Below, one piece after another: positions 31,914-42,757 of a stretch of 64,000 nucleotides of DNA. Numbering within the stretch: the first letter of the stretch is position 1; every line of letters begins with the position of its first letter. Origin of the DNA: Hortaea werneckii (lineage: Eukaryota; Ascomycota; Dothideomycetes; Mycosphaerellales; Teratosphaeriaceae); NCBI GenBank assembly GCA_037044905.1, contig JBAOKB010000111.1, forward strand, positions 1 through 64,000. Reading direction: 5' to 3'. The position numbers and the translations under genes were made by a program. Below the pieces are notes generated by a model, which ran no database searches, had not been told where the DNA came from, and saw nothing but the letters and a program-made list of their open reading frames with translations.

Positions 31914-33090
31914 TTACAATGCGTCAAACCAGCGGTGTTGTAGCAGCTCTCTGGCCGTAGATCTCTCAAGCGGATCCAGCTTCATAACGTCACAGAGAAA
32001 CTCCTTATCCTCCGGTAGTACCTCTTCATCCTCAATAAGCGAGAAGGGCTTGCGCGTTCCTTGTTGTTCAATCAATACGTGAATCGCAGCGAGAGTGCAC
32101 TCTGACTCTTTATCCAGAAGCTCCTTGTAGCGTAGAGGAAAAGGGCCAAAGTATCTCGCCTGTTCCATCAAGACATGCGCGGGAAACTCGGGGTCATCTG
32201 CTGACACCCTATCGACGGGCTTGAAGATGTGAAATCCGCGGCCCCAGAGGAGACTCATGAGCTTCACAAGAGATAGCGTCAGGTCTCGAAGCGGCAGATA
32301 GAGGCATAAGTAGGAGGACGAACCGTAGCGCCAAAGGACCATATGTCTGTGGAAGTTGACCAATGCAAGCCCAATAAGGCTTCTGGGCTTCGGAACATGG
32401 CGGCACCGATGATATGAGCGGCGCCATGGGGATGGGTGGTAAGATTTGCGTCGAATGCATCTCCTTTTGAAATATCGACGTCAGCTTCGCGTATAGGACC
32501 GAAATGATTTTAAGGCTTACCGCAATCCGCCACTTTGGCTTCTATGACGGTTGCACCTTCCCGGTCATAGTTCAGGAGGATGTTGTCGGGTTTGATATCT
32601 TGCTTGCGATGCAAATCAGCCAAGGCTCCCTTTATAAGATCAAGTGTAAATGTTTTGTCACCTGTGTGGACAATCCCGTTTGCGTGCAGCGTTTTTAACG
32701 CGGAAAGAATGTTGCGGGCAATAGTTTTGATGTTCCGTCTCGATATTGGCGCCTTCCTAGCCGATCTCAACGCATCTTCATGCAAGTGCTCCAGTACCAA
32801 GCAATGGGGTCTTTCTGCGTGGTCGATAAGTTGTCTGATACAAGCATGACCCTTGAACTTTTGCAAAACTTGCTTCTCGCGTTGAAGGCGTTTTTGAGAG
32901 GCGCACTTGAGTACGGCATGGTCGTGCGCAGCACAGCTGCGTGTGTGCTTAGTAGACGAAGACGTCAAAGGGCCTTTGGTATAGAAGGCACCGACCTTGC
33001 GCCCCAGACCTGATCATGCAGCTTTCGGGTAATAGTGTATATGCCTTTGCTACCTTTGACTTTCTGTGCTACACGGAAAGTGGATGCCAT
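31914..33090 (-). CDS. Divergent protein kinase-like protein
   Basis: Five exons (32996-33090, 32662-32936, 32521-32598, 32324-32463, 31914-32261) agree in phase and give 313 residues. The N-lobe has YTITRKLHDQVWGAS without a clear glycine-rich loop, and Lys in AVLKCAS. The catalytic loop is HTDIKPDNILL, with His-Thr-Asp instead of HRD. The metal-binding motif is ADCGD instead of DFG. SPEALLG and DIWSFGATLMSLLWG follow. The substitutions leave the catalytic Asp and Asn in place, so it may be active. Many fungi have families of such small divergent kinases with unknown targets. The intron at 32599-32661 is 63 bp and stop-free. Confidence 0.8.
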
Positions 33091-33544
33091 CGCCAACAAG
33101 CCTATTCATATATTCATTCTATGGAGGGCGATCGGGCGGGAACATCCAGGGAGTGCAGTGCTCGAGTGGCCACTGCCGGTGATGCTACCAGGCGCTAGCA
33201 TAGAAGTCGTTGAATGACATGCGATATCTGTATCCTGAGATGATGGGCCAACTTCCTAGACTATAAGGTAGGGTTGACAGGTTTGATTTGCAATACTTTA
33301 TCGTTGTTGCTTGAATCTACTCGAGTTTGCTCTTCGGCTTTACACCAGCTAGCGCTCGGCACTTGCCAACCAATGAGCATCCCGCGCATGTGCTCCGCTG
33401 CCGCGTACCTGTCGCGTGTCCAGAACATGAGCTGTCCAGCCCATTTCAAGGTAAGGTATTAATTCATGATTGACCACATTTGACGACCATCACGACCCTT
33501 CCTTCAGTCTTTCTGGGCCACATCGGAGAGCAGAGCAATTGACC
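33091..33544. other. Divergent promoter region
   Basis: This lies between the kinase-like gene and the p24 gene. No further features are supported. Confidence 0.5.
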
Positions 33545-34391
33545 ATGCTCGCCCTACTCCTCCCCTTCCTCAGCCTCCTCGGCCTCTTCACCACCCATGC
33601 CTCTGCCACCGCTCTCACCTACAAATTGGTGCCGAACGAGAAAGAATGCTTCTACACCCACATCGAGAAGCCCGGCGTGAAGATCGCTTTCTACTTCGCC
33701 GTGCAGACCGGCGGTAGCTTTGACAGTACGCAAATAAACATTTGGTCATGAATCCCGGTCACCGAAAGGGCACATGTTAACATAATGGGACAACAGTCAA
33801 CTACGCCGTCTATGGCCCCGCGAAAGAGCCAGGCAAGGAACGAGTCGTCCTCGAGGGCGAGAAGGAACGGCAGGGCGACTTCGTCTTCACCGCCAATGAA
33901 GCCGGCGAGTACCGCTTTTGCTTCGACAACAACATGTCGACCGTTTCCGATAAGCTCGTAGACTTTGAAATCGCCGTACGTCCACAATCCCGTCCACCCA
34001 CAAACACTCTCCCGACTGACATGATTGGATACACCGCGCAGGTCGAGAACGAAGCCCGCTCCAGCCTCCCCCAGAAAGCCGGCGCGACCCCTGAACAGCT
34101 GTCTGGCGTCGAAGAGACAATCCTGAAGCTTTCAGGCCAGGTATCCACTCTCGTCCGACAACAGAAATACTTCCGCACCCGCGAGAACAGGAACTTCAGC
34201 ACTGTCCGCAGTACCGAGGGGAGGATATTCCGATTCAGCTTGCTAGAGAGCGGGCTTATGGTCGCAATGGCTGCTTTGCAGGTGTTTATCGTCAAGATGT
34301 TCTTCACGGGCGGCAGGAAAGGTGAGATGATACTGCTTTACATCTTCTCGGGTTATGGCTTGGTGCTGACTACTTTCCAGGTTACGTATAA
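33545..34391 (+). CDS. p24/EMP24-family ER-Golgi cargo receptor
   Basis: Four exons (33545-33725, 33797-33975, 34042-34321, 34381-34391) give 216 residues, the usual p24 length. A signal peptide (LALLLPFLSLLGLFTTHA) is followed by the GOLD domain with paired cysteines (ECFYTHIEKPG, YRFCFDNN). Then come a coiled coil, one C-terminal membrane helix (LLESGLMVAMAALQVFIVK) and a short cytosolic tail with FF and a terminal Val (GGRKGYV). These signals recruit COPI and COPII coats. The last exon has only 11 bases, which restores the tail; without splicing the frame runs on into noise. The intron at 33976-34041 is 66 bp and stop-free. Confidence 0.95.
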
Positions 34392-34918
34392 GCTTTTGAG
34401 TTGCTCCGATCTAGCATACTACCTGTACACTATTTACGCGACCAAGAGCGAACTCAAACCAGCCCAGCTAGCCTTTACTGGCTGTTACATCTTTTTTAAC
34501 TATCCCTACGAGGGTGACATTCATCATTTGCATGACTGCACACTTGCAGCGCTAACGACTGGCCTCTTCCGCCGATATGCACACAAAAGCGAATATCGGT
34601 TGCAGAGCGTTAAGCTGTAAAACCCTCTATGCTCCATTCAAGTCGTCGCTACTTTCACATCCTGGAAGGCACAGGTTTGAAGGTGTCGCTTCATGACAGC
34701 CCATTGTGCCGAAGAGTCGTACAGAGCAGCTGCTCTGTGCATTGATGACAACGGCTTTCTGGAGTGCAGACGGCGTGATCAAACGACGCAGCGTCCCACG
34801 CGACCATGACCGTACCACGCCATAGTTCGGTAGCCCCTTCGTCGGCTCACCTAACCCTGAACAACATTACTTTGCGCGGCATTGAATCAACACTTTCTTT
34901 CCTCCCGTACCACCCTCA
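34392..34918. other. Convergent intergenic region
   Basis: This is 3' sequence of the p24 and EthD genes. An open frame continues past the p24 stop, but splicing explains it. Nothing else is seen. Confidence 0.5.
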
Positions 34919-35513
34919 CTACCCAACCCTCTCACCCTGATCAATAACCATGTACTCGTCACCGACCATCATCTTCATATCCTCCTCGACCATGAAATTC
35001 TCATGGTCCGGCGTCAACGCTTTACTCGCAGGATCGTACATGAATTTCGCAAAGTCCTTGTAGTCCTTGAAGACAAACGTGCAGATAGCGTCGTAGTCCA
35101 TCATCGCAGCCGACTTGCCATGGAGCATGTCGGCTATGATTGTGCGGTCGCGCTTGAGGCAGTATGTCTAGATATTTTCGATATCAAAGTCTTAGTGGAT
35201 GTTGTACTGAAGGTGTCATTTGCACAGGCGTGGCGGAATGCAATTGCATTGCACGGGCCGGGGACTTTTTCATGAAAACGACCAGAGCGGAGAAGGTAAT
35301 CGAAGATTTGGAATGAGAAATTAGAAGACGTACAAGACTATATGTGATACAGTTATGCTTCTCAAGCACCGGCGCAGCCATCTGGGCATGTTTATGGTTG
35401 TAGTGCTGGATGAAGTCCTCATCGCTCATCCCGGGTTTCTTCTTCACGAGGATCGTGGCTTTGACCACTTTGCGGAAACCGGTGGTATTGGCATAGCCGG
35501 CCTCTAAGACCAT
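34919..35513 (-). CDS. EthD-domain protein
   Basis: Exons 35334-35513 and 34919-35167 are joined in phase across a 166-bp intron, giving 142 residues. The fold signature is visible: ATILVKKKPGMSDEDFIQHY with HKHAQMAAP, then LKRDRTIIAD, DYDAICTFVFKDYKDFAKFM and DHENFM. EthD proteins form dimeric alpha/beta barrels. The family name comes from ethyl tert-butyl ether degradation, and fungal members occur in aromatic polyketide pathways as dehydratases or cyclases. No polyketide synthase is nearby, so a specific role cannot be given. The intron is long for this window and may hide a small exon. Confidence 0.85.
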
Positions 35514-36261
35514 ATTAATGAGAAGGGTTTTGTTTAGAAGGAGTTCTTTTATGTCTTCTATTCAGGTGATTTGATTTGGAAAGGATGAGATAGGTGAAGT
35601 TCCACTTAGGTAAGACGGAAACTCTCCTTGCCTAAGGCAGATTCGGACGGAAGTCAACGTAAAGACATCGGTTTCCGCTCAGTTCTCCCGTTATCTTCGC
35701 AGAGACTACCAGATTTCCTATTGGTTCCAAGTAAAATTGAAACAGGAGAAAGGGAAAAAGCGAAGGTATCTTTTGATCAGGGAAGAAAGGGAAAGGGAAA
35801 GGGAAAAAAGCTCGAGCTTGACTTGGATTGCACACGCTTCCTCAGCAGCAACAACTAGCCCCTTACTCTCTGAATCAGATATAGACTATTCGTGCGGCCA
35901 GCAGCAGGAAACGCAGAAGCGTCGAATATACCAACTACGCTTGGATACCGAGCTTACAAGCGTGCTACCGGGCACATTAGTAAGTGGCCCATCAAATACC
36001 GAAGCCTTGTTGTTCTCGCATAGAAGATGTCAGTCTGAATGCGGAAGCCCCAAGAAATCGCTCCATTTCATGACAGCAGAAGACGAACACGAAGAAAGAC
36101 CAAAGCAGCTTCATAGAGAACTAGGGTTTGAATTGACGAATCCACACAAGCTGTCCCTCTAGCTTGAACTTCTGCTACATAGCCCAGGGGGCACAGTCAT
36201 CAGACTACCCGCCTGCTCACTAGCCAGCGCCTATAGCTTACGTTCGTACTCCCTGGCGTGC
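35514..36261. other. Gene-poor stretch with purine-rich tract
   Basis: A (GGGAAA)n-like purine tract lies at about 35787-35808. No supported gene. Confidence 0.5.
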
Positions 36262-36483
36262 CTAGCCCTCATTCCCTTCCTCGCGAGCGACATTCATGAT
36301 CTCGCCCACATGCCGATTGGCAAGCTCTTGCGATTCTTCCTCTTCATGGCTTCCATCATGCCCAACCGGCAATTCCTCCTCGTCCGCCGACATGATTGAG
36401 TGACCTGCCGGACTATCGGCCAAATTTTATGATCTGTCATCAAGCTCAGGACCATCATCGTCCCTTACGATGAAACCCCCCAT
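36262..36483 (-). pseudogene. Short protein-like frame broken by one TAA
   Basis: A single frame runs from ATG at 36483 (MGGFIVRDDDGPELDDRS) to a TAA at 36427-36429. It continues in the same frame as LADSPAGHSIMSADEEELP and EEEESQELANRH to TAG at 36262. The acidic, low-complexity composition resembles linker regions of fungal regulatory or ankyrin-type proteins. It could be a decayed exon. It might also be chance, since the segment is only 74 codons. Confidence 0.3.
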
Positions 36484-36499
36484 ATCCCAATGCTTCGGA

Positions 36500-36954
36500 T
36501 CAGATCGCCCTGGCTACTCTCCATCTCCAACCCGTGCGGGGAAGAAACCCGCAGGCTTTCGAGATGGCCGTCGCGATAACTCCGTGGTTGACAGCGTAGC
36601 CGTCGGGAGAGCAAGTCAAGTTCGCGAGGTCGATATTGGTACACCCCGCCATTGCATTGGCAATTAGGCGTTTGCCTTGGCATGCGTGATTCGGTGTGGG
36701 ATCTTTGCAGAACCAGGCACCCCGAGCTGAGCCTGTTTAGAAGAGCACGGAAATGGCTTCTGAGAAGGCTTCAATGTACTGCTGATGGCGGACTTTTGCA
36801 GAGAGAATTGATGATACTGTATGTCAGCAATGCGTCGTGTTGGTAGTCGAAAGCGTTGTTTTCACTGTAGTCAGCAAAGCCTTCTGTTAGCAGTCAAAGG
36901 ACTGTCGCTGTCAAGGTAATCGGTATCTCCTTCGCTACTGACACCTTCTGTCAT
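36500..36954 (-). CDS. Possible small cysteine-containing protein
   Basis: A tentative three-exon model (36945-36954, 36794-36883, 36500-36732) keeps phase throughout and gives 110 residues. The strongest part is exon 3: GAWFCKDPTPNHACQGKRL, AMAGCTNIDLANLTCSPDG and GVIATAISKACGFLP. The six regularly placed cysteines in a stretch of about 75 residues look like an extracellular fold, but no signal peptide is found in this model. The first exon (10 bases) and the GTCCGC donor are weak. I do not recognise the family. Confidence 0.35.
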
Positions 36955-37748
36955 TGAATTGAGAAAGAACGAGGATTGCTGTGATTGTCTTTGTCTTGGA
37001 GGACGGAGATCAAGCAAAGAGAAACTAAAAGAGAAGAGAAGACGAGAAACGAGCTTCCCGTGGAAGCATTATCCTACCGCTTATGGAAAGCGCGCGCCTA
37101 CATTTGCATGCCAAAAAGTGACAGCAACTTCACCTGCAGGCCAAGAAGATCCAGTATGCCCTGGACAGCAGCGTTCGCAAAGGATAGACTTGAAAGAAGC
37201 AGCAAAGCAGAGGCGCACCGAACAGCAATAGAGACGGTGGGCAGGATCCACGAGCAGGCCCCGACGAGACTCCAGGGGTCAGGTCACCCCAGGAGCCGGC
37301 TGGGGCGTTAGCGAGACAAAAAGAGGGGTGGCCACGCACCTGTGCACCAAACTGTTTCCTATCATCTTCGGGGCGTGTATTGGAAGCAGATACAAGACAC
37401 AACAAAGCAAATTTGTGGATCGTGGCGGTGTCGAATAGAGGGTAAAATCTCGTTTACAGCTTCATGGCGGACTGTCAGCATACTTTGCAAGAAGATATGA
37501 TGGGAAGGAAGTGAGGACGTACTCTCTGAGTACATCATCCCTTTTCCATCCCCAGTGGCCGTACGCCGTGATCAAGTTAAAGTCAGAAAGCATTGCCAGA
37601 ATGGATGTCGTAGCAAGCTAGTGGTTTTTGATTGCCGGTGGTAAGCGTGTCGCAGTGAGGGGAGCACGGATCGGAAAGCACGCCAATGGGAGTTATGGCG
37701 AGTTGTGGGTGGCGCTCTACTGTCGGACGCTCCATGAGTTTCGCAGCT
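36955..37748. other. Intergenic, nothing recognised
   Basis: Short frames only. A CT-rich stretch on the minus strand just upstream of 36954 could be a promoter for the small gene above. Confidence 0.5.
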
Positions 37749-39211
37749 CTAGGAGAGCAAGTCGGCGACGTTCATGGGCATCTCGTCGATCTGAGTGGAG
37801 TAGTACACTGGAATCCGTGTGAGCAACACATCACGTCTCAACAGAAAGGAAAGGAAACTTACACTCGATATCTCTCAGGATCCTGACATCCTCACTCGTG
37901 ACAAAGTTAATGGCGACACCCTTCCTGCCGAACCTGCCAGAACGGCCGATACGGTGAATGTAGTTCTCACGGTTGCTCGGCAGATCATAGTTGATGACCA
38001 GGGAGACCTGCTGGACATCAATACCTCTAGCCCAGACGTCGGTGGAGATGAGCACACGGCTGTTGCCTTGACGAAACTCGCCCATAATGCCATCACGTTC
38101 CTTTTGCGCCATCTCGCCGTGCATACTCGAGACGGTGAAGTTGGCGTCCCGCATCTTGTCCGTCAACCAGTCGACCTTTCTGCGCGTGTTGCAGAAAATG
38201 ACGGCCTGGGTGATAGTGAGGGTGTCGTAGAGGTCGCATAGGGTATCGAACTTCCATTCTTCCTTTTCGACGGCGATGAAGTACTGCTTGAGGCCTTCGA
38301 GTGTCAACTCGTCACGCTTGACTAGAATCCTCACCGGGTCGGTCATGAACTTGGTTGTCATGTCTAGAACATCATAGGGAAGGGTGGCGGAGACAACCAC
38401 GACTTGAGTTGCTGGCGGCAGATAGCGGTACACATCGTAAATCTGCTCCCTAAAGCCGCGGTTGAGCAGTTCGTCGGCCTCATCCAAGACTAGCATTTTG
38501 ATGTGACGGGTGCGGAGGTTGCGACGGCGGATCATGTCGGCCACACGACCGGGGGTGCCGGAGACGACATGCTGGCCGTAGTCGAGCTTGCGGATATCCT
38601 CACCGACGTTGGTCCCACCGATGCAGGCATGACACTGCACGTTCATGTAGTCTCCGAGGGCGAGGAGGACGGATTGGATCTGGGTGGCGAGTTCGCGAGT
38701 GGGGGAGAGGACGAGTGCTGGTTGAGACAGTATTAGCAGGCGCGACTCAAGTGTGTGGGGAAAGAGGACGGGATGAGCAGAGGAAAGAGCGAATGGAGGG
38801 GTGTTGGGTGTTCCGCTGCACGTCTTGCCCGAATGGCTGGCGTCTCACTCACCTTGCGACTCGCGAACAGCGGTATCGATGACCTGCAGGATGCTGATGC
38901 TGAATGTCGCCGTCTTTCCCGTCCCGGACTGGGCTTGCGCAATGGTATCTCTTCCCTTGCAGATCTGGACGATGGCACGTGATTGCACGGCGGAGGGGGA
39001 TTCGTAGCCGTAGGCGTAGACACTGAGTCAATCACGTCAGCTACACTGTCTGCCATGCGTATGTATGTGGTCGGCATCAGGCGCAATCATACCCTCTCAG
39101 CAGATTCTCCTTCAGGTGCATGGCCTCGAATGTGGGTGCGACCTGGACTTCCTTGGAAGTGCTAAACTCCATGCGCTTTTCCGCATCGCGGTCAATTCCG
39201 TCGTCGGCCAT
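37749..39211 (-). CDS. FAL1: DEAD-box RNA helicase eIF4A3/FAL1
   Basis: Four exons (39093-39211, 38853-39022, 37863-38717, 37749-37807) give 400 residues, the typical length of eIF4A-III. The Q-motif region (YGYESPSAVQSRAI) is followed by AQSGTGKT, PTRELA, TPGRV, DEAD, SAT, and the C-terminal HRIGRSGRFG. The end (YYSTQIDEMPMNVADLLS) is diagnostic of the eIF4A group and comes from a final 59-bp exon. In fungi this ortholog is called Fal1 and acts in 18S rRNA processing; in species with an exon-junction complex it is also the RNA anchor. The 135-bp second intron is longer than the local norm. Confidence 0.95.
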
Positions 39212-39684
39212 GATAGCGGTCTGTCTGTCTGTCTGCCTGGATAGAAGCCTTCTCGTGGGAGAGGATGAGCAGTAATCGTGAGAGTGAAAAGCCCGTCTCT
39301 CCAAACCTGACCGCAATGGAGTTTGTCGCAAACCGAAGCTCTCTTGGTCGCTCTTTCGCGCTTGCGGTTGGTCCCGCCCCCGCATTATTAGTTCTGCGGC
39401 TCGCAAAGCTGATCCTGACGGGTAAAAGAAGTGGCGGGACTACTGTGATCAGGTCAATCTTTGCCGCGAAAGCTCAAGCTTCATAAAGTATTCGAGTATT
39501 CGTTGATACACACGCGCAACCCTGGCTCAGTCGCTGAGACCATTCATTTCCCTTGAACATCACTTGACTCCCAATCACGCCTTTCCACCCAACCTCCCAA
39601 GTAACGACCGACCGTGTGCCTCAACCATCGACAGCATCGATCCATTCCCTTGACCGGCCCTTGCGGCCCTCCAAGTCGCCTGCC
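39212..39684. promoter_or_regulatory. Divergent promoter of FAL1 and SF3a60
   Basis: Two RNA-processing genes start back to back here. A (GTCT)n tract at about 39221-39236 lies in the FAL1 5' leader. No ORF is supported. Confidence 0.6.
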
Positions 39685-41241
39685 ATGCTGTACGAGGAGC
39701 TCCGCGCCGCCCACGAAGACATCGAGCGACTCGAGTCCGGCATCGCCGACCGCATCCTTGACGACCCTAAAGCACAACGCGCCCGCCTGATACGCGACCA
39801 TGAAGTCGCCTCCCTGCTGCACCGCATCCAGAACCAATCGCAGCGCGCACTACAGCTCTACGCCCAGGATGAAGCCCGCATGCAGGAAGTTCAGTCTCTC
39901 AGCACTGGTGACCCGTTTGACGAGTTCTACAAACAGCTAGGCGGCATCAAGGACTACCACAAGCGCTATCCAGGACAGCCCGTGGAGAACCCGGAGCGGA
40001 TGTACAGAACCGAAGCACAGGGTGGTGGCTCCTTTGCCGGCGACGTAGATGGCATGTTCACAGGCGAGGAAGCCTTCGGTCGCTTCTTCGACCTGACCAT
40101 GCTGCACGAAGAGTACCTCAACCTGCCAGGCGTCAAGGGCAAGCGGAAGATAACCTACCTCCAATATCTCGATCAGTTCGATAAGTTCTCTGGCCCGCAG
40201 AGTTCTATCAGTCGGCAGGAGAAGATGACGGAGGAATATTTCAGCTACGTAGGCAGTCTGGCGCAGTATCTCGAGAGCTTTCTAAGGAGGACGAAGCCGC
40301 TAGAGGATCTGGACAGACTATTCAAGACATTTGATCAGGAATTTGAAAAGCTATGGGATGAGGAGAAGATACCCGGGTGGGAGTCGCATGCGCATACAAA
40401 CGGTGCAGCAAGTAATGGACCGGTGACGGAAGGCACAGGCGAGGGGGTATGGTGTCCAGATTGCGAAAAGGAGTTTAAAAACGACAACGTCTACAAAGCA
40501 CATTTAGGCGGAAAAAAGCACATCAAGAACGCCGAGGCACGACAACAACAAACAGCAGCTGGAGGGGAGTCAAATGGGGTAGCACACTCAGGCCCAGCAG
40601 GAGTCCAGCGATTAAAAGAACGCGCCGTAGCCGAGCGCGAGCATCGCATCCGCAAACTAGCCTCAACCATGAAGACTGAACGCGAAGATACGCGCGTGAA
40701 CGTAGAGCGAAAAGCGGGTATGACGGACCGCGAGCGGCAACAAGAACTCGCCGCGCTCTACGCCGAAGACGACAGCGCCCTAACCAACGGGGCCCGCAAC
40801 GGCGCAAACGGCGGCGACAACAACGACGACGAAGACGACTCAGACGACGACTCGAAAATCTACAACCCGCTCAAACTCCCGCTCGCATGGGACGGCAAAC
40901 CGATCCCCTTCTGGCTCTACAAGCTCCACGGCCTCGGCGTCGAATTTCCCTGCGAGATCTGCGGCAACTACGTCTACATGGGCCGCCGGGCATTCGAGAA
41001 GCACTTCTCCGAAGCGCGACATATCTACGGCCTGAAATGCCTAGGGATAACGAACACGAGTCTGTTCCGCGAGATCACGGGGATCGAGGAGGCGGAGCGG
41101 TTGTGGGAGAAGATTAAACGGGATCGGCGCGAGGTCGAGGAGAGGAAGGGTGGGGAGGGTGTGGAGGAGATGGAGGATGGGGAGGGGAATGTGATGCCGC
41201 GGAAGGTGTATGAGGATTTGAAGAAGGCGGGATTGTTGTAG
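39685..41241 (+). CDS. Splicing factor 3a subunit 3 (SF3a60/PRP9)
   Basis: A single exon gives 518 residues. I start at the ATG at 39685, which begins the conserved helix MLYEELRAAHEDIERLE. The frame is open upstream without an ATG. The N-terminal helical region includes FDEFYKQLGGIKDYHKRYPG. A C2H2 finger (WCPDCEKEFKNDNVYKAHLG), an acidic Asp-rich spacer and a matrin-type finger (PCEICGNYVYMGRRAFEKHF) follow. SF3a60 is part of the U2 snRNP and is needed for branch-site recognition. Yeast Prp9 and S. pombe Sap61 are the counterparts. Confidence 0.95.
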   Translation: MLYEELRAAHEDIERLESGIADRILDDPKAQRARLIRDHEVASLLHRIQNQSQRALQLYAQDEARMQEVQSLSTGDPFDEFYKQLGGIKDYHKRYPGQPVENPERMYRTEAQGGGSFAGDVDGMFTGEEAFGRFFDLTMLHEEYLNLPGVKGKRKITYLQYLDQFDKFSGPQSSISRQEKMTEEYFSYVGSLAQYLESFLRRTKPLEDLDRLFKTFDQEFEKLWDEEKIPGWESHAHTNGAASNGPVTEGTGEGVWCPDCEKEFKNDNVYKAHLGGKKHIKNAEARQQQTAAGGESNGVAHSGPAGVQRLKERAVAEREHRIRKLASTMKTEREDTRVNVERKAGMTDRERQQELAALYAEDDSALTNGARNGANGGDNNDDEDDSDDDSKIYNPLKLPLAWDGKPIPFWLYKLHGLGVEFPCEICGNYVYMGRRAFEKHFSEARHIYGLKCLGITNTSLFREITGIEEAERLWEKIKRDRREVEERKGGEGVEEMEDGEGNVMPRKVYEDLKKAGLL

Positions 41242-42757
41242 GAGGGTATCTTTGTTCTCTTTCAGAACTATGTTGTTCAACAGAGGTGCTATGGGTTGAG
41301 GTTCAGAAGAACGCGAAATGCGCCCGATTGACTTGCTGGAAGTCGAAGCCCCAAGGGCTGGAAGTATGTAGGCCAGAGGGAGTGTCTGCTTCCCGACCCG
41401 ACAGGGCCTGCCAGAATCGTCTTGAGCAGCCAGTCGTAGAAGGAAGGATATGAGGCCGCTCTCGAACCTGTAAAAGTAGTATAGTCTATATTGAGACATC
41501 CTCCTGGCGGATCAGTCGTCGGGGAGGGGCACTAATTGTTGATTCATGTGCCCATGGAAAAACATCACAGCATGATTCGTCTAGACCTCCACTCTCCCGA
41601 GCGTGTCGCAAGTCGGACGTTCGTGATAGTCCGCCCCAATGCAGCCGCCGTCACCGACGTGTGGAGAGATGTCATACAAGCTAACGTCGGGTGAAACTGC
41701 TTCTACTGCACCCCTATGCACAAGATTTATTCAGCTGCATAGGAAAGACTGCACGATAATGCATGGTCTATCCAACGGAGTTAAGAAGAAGCTTGCCCCG
41801 TTTCACCCGCGTTTCCAATGCCATGGGGTTCCCACCCCTCCCTCACCCCACCGGTGTGTTCGGAACCGAAAGGCACATGGCGCTGGTGGGAAGAAGAGCA
41901 TCTCCACAAGTGACGAGTGACACGCCAGATGGGCGGCCCCCCCCCCCCCCCGTTTCCTGTCTGTCTATCAATCGTCTACCAAGACTGCCTAGCTCCGAAT
42001 TTTCCGCGGGGAGCCATCGTATGTCATTCATGGTACCAACCGGTACCAACTGGTACGTTGTCATCCAAGCTTTCCGCCCAAGACGGCACCACGGCGGTCA
42101 CGGCAGTTGCTTCAGATTGAACAGCTTGGAGTTTTATCTCTCAGATCCACCCAATCCTGTCAGTTGCCGTCATGGCTCGCTTAAGCAACCAAGGCCCGCA
42201 GACAAGTCTTGCTTGGTTCCAACATGCTTTTACCGAGGAACTTTGCTCTCTGAGCCGCAGAGCTTGGGGGGAGCTTACGAACATCCATGTATCACATCAC
42301 GGATGGATTCATGGGTCCTTCTCAAGTTCTGCGTGTGTGACGCCAATCCCTTCGTTTAAGGTCGTTTGGCGTTCCCCGGTGCCCCAATCAACGGCTGACT
42401 GTAACCCCTGGTATGCGCTATAGACGGGCCCCGGTGTGGAGATGGGTCCCATGGGGCGGACGCTCAACACGGATGGGGAAGGTGGTTAGGCAATAGATTG
42501 ATCATTGGGACAGAAGGGCAGGAAAGTTACCGCGGTTATGGTTTGATAGATCTCTGTTTTTGAGGGAGAAGACATACTCGGTAGGAATCGTCTTTCACTT
42601 TCTCTTTCTTGCTTTGCTCTCCGAATCTGCATCTTCATCTGCTTTTTGATCGATACTCCCACCTAGCTCGAGATTTCTTTAGTCACTAGCACCAAGTGAT
42701 CCCTTGCATTTCTGTCAATCACACATCTACGAGCGTTCAGAAAGACTTTCTCTCACA
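41242..42757. other. 1.5-kb intergenic region with C15 run
   Basis: A run of 15 C lies at 41937-41951. Two 10-bp repeats (YGGTACCAAC) lie at 42031-42050. A 198-codon plus-strand frame (41763-42359) crosses the C run and has a composition unlike protein. No gene is called. The last 100 bp form the transporter promoter. Confidence 0.6.

Noticed and set aside
34392..34620. C-terminal extension of the p24 protein along the open frame
   Set aside because: Splicing at 34322-34380 gives the standard short FF/Val tail; the extension is read-through of intron and UTR.
41763..42359. 198-codon plus-strand frame
   Set aside because: It reads through the C15 run and shows no domain or codon pattern typical of neighbouring genes.
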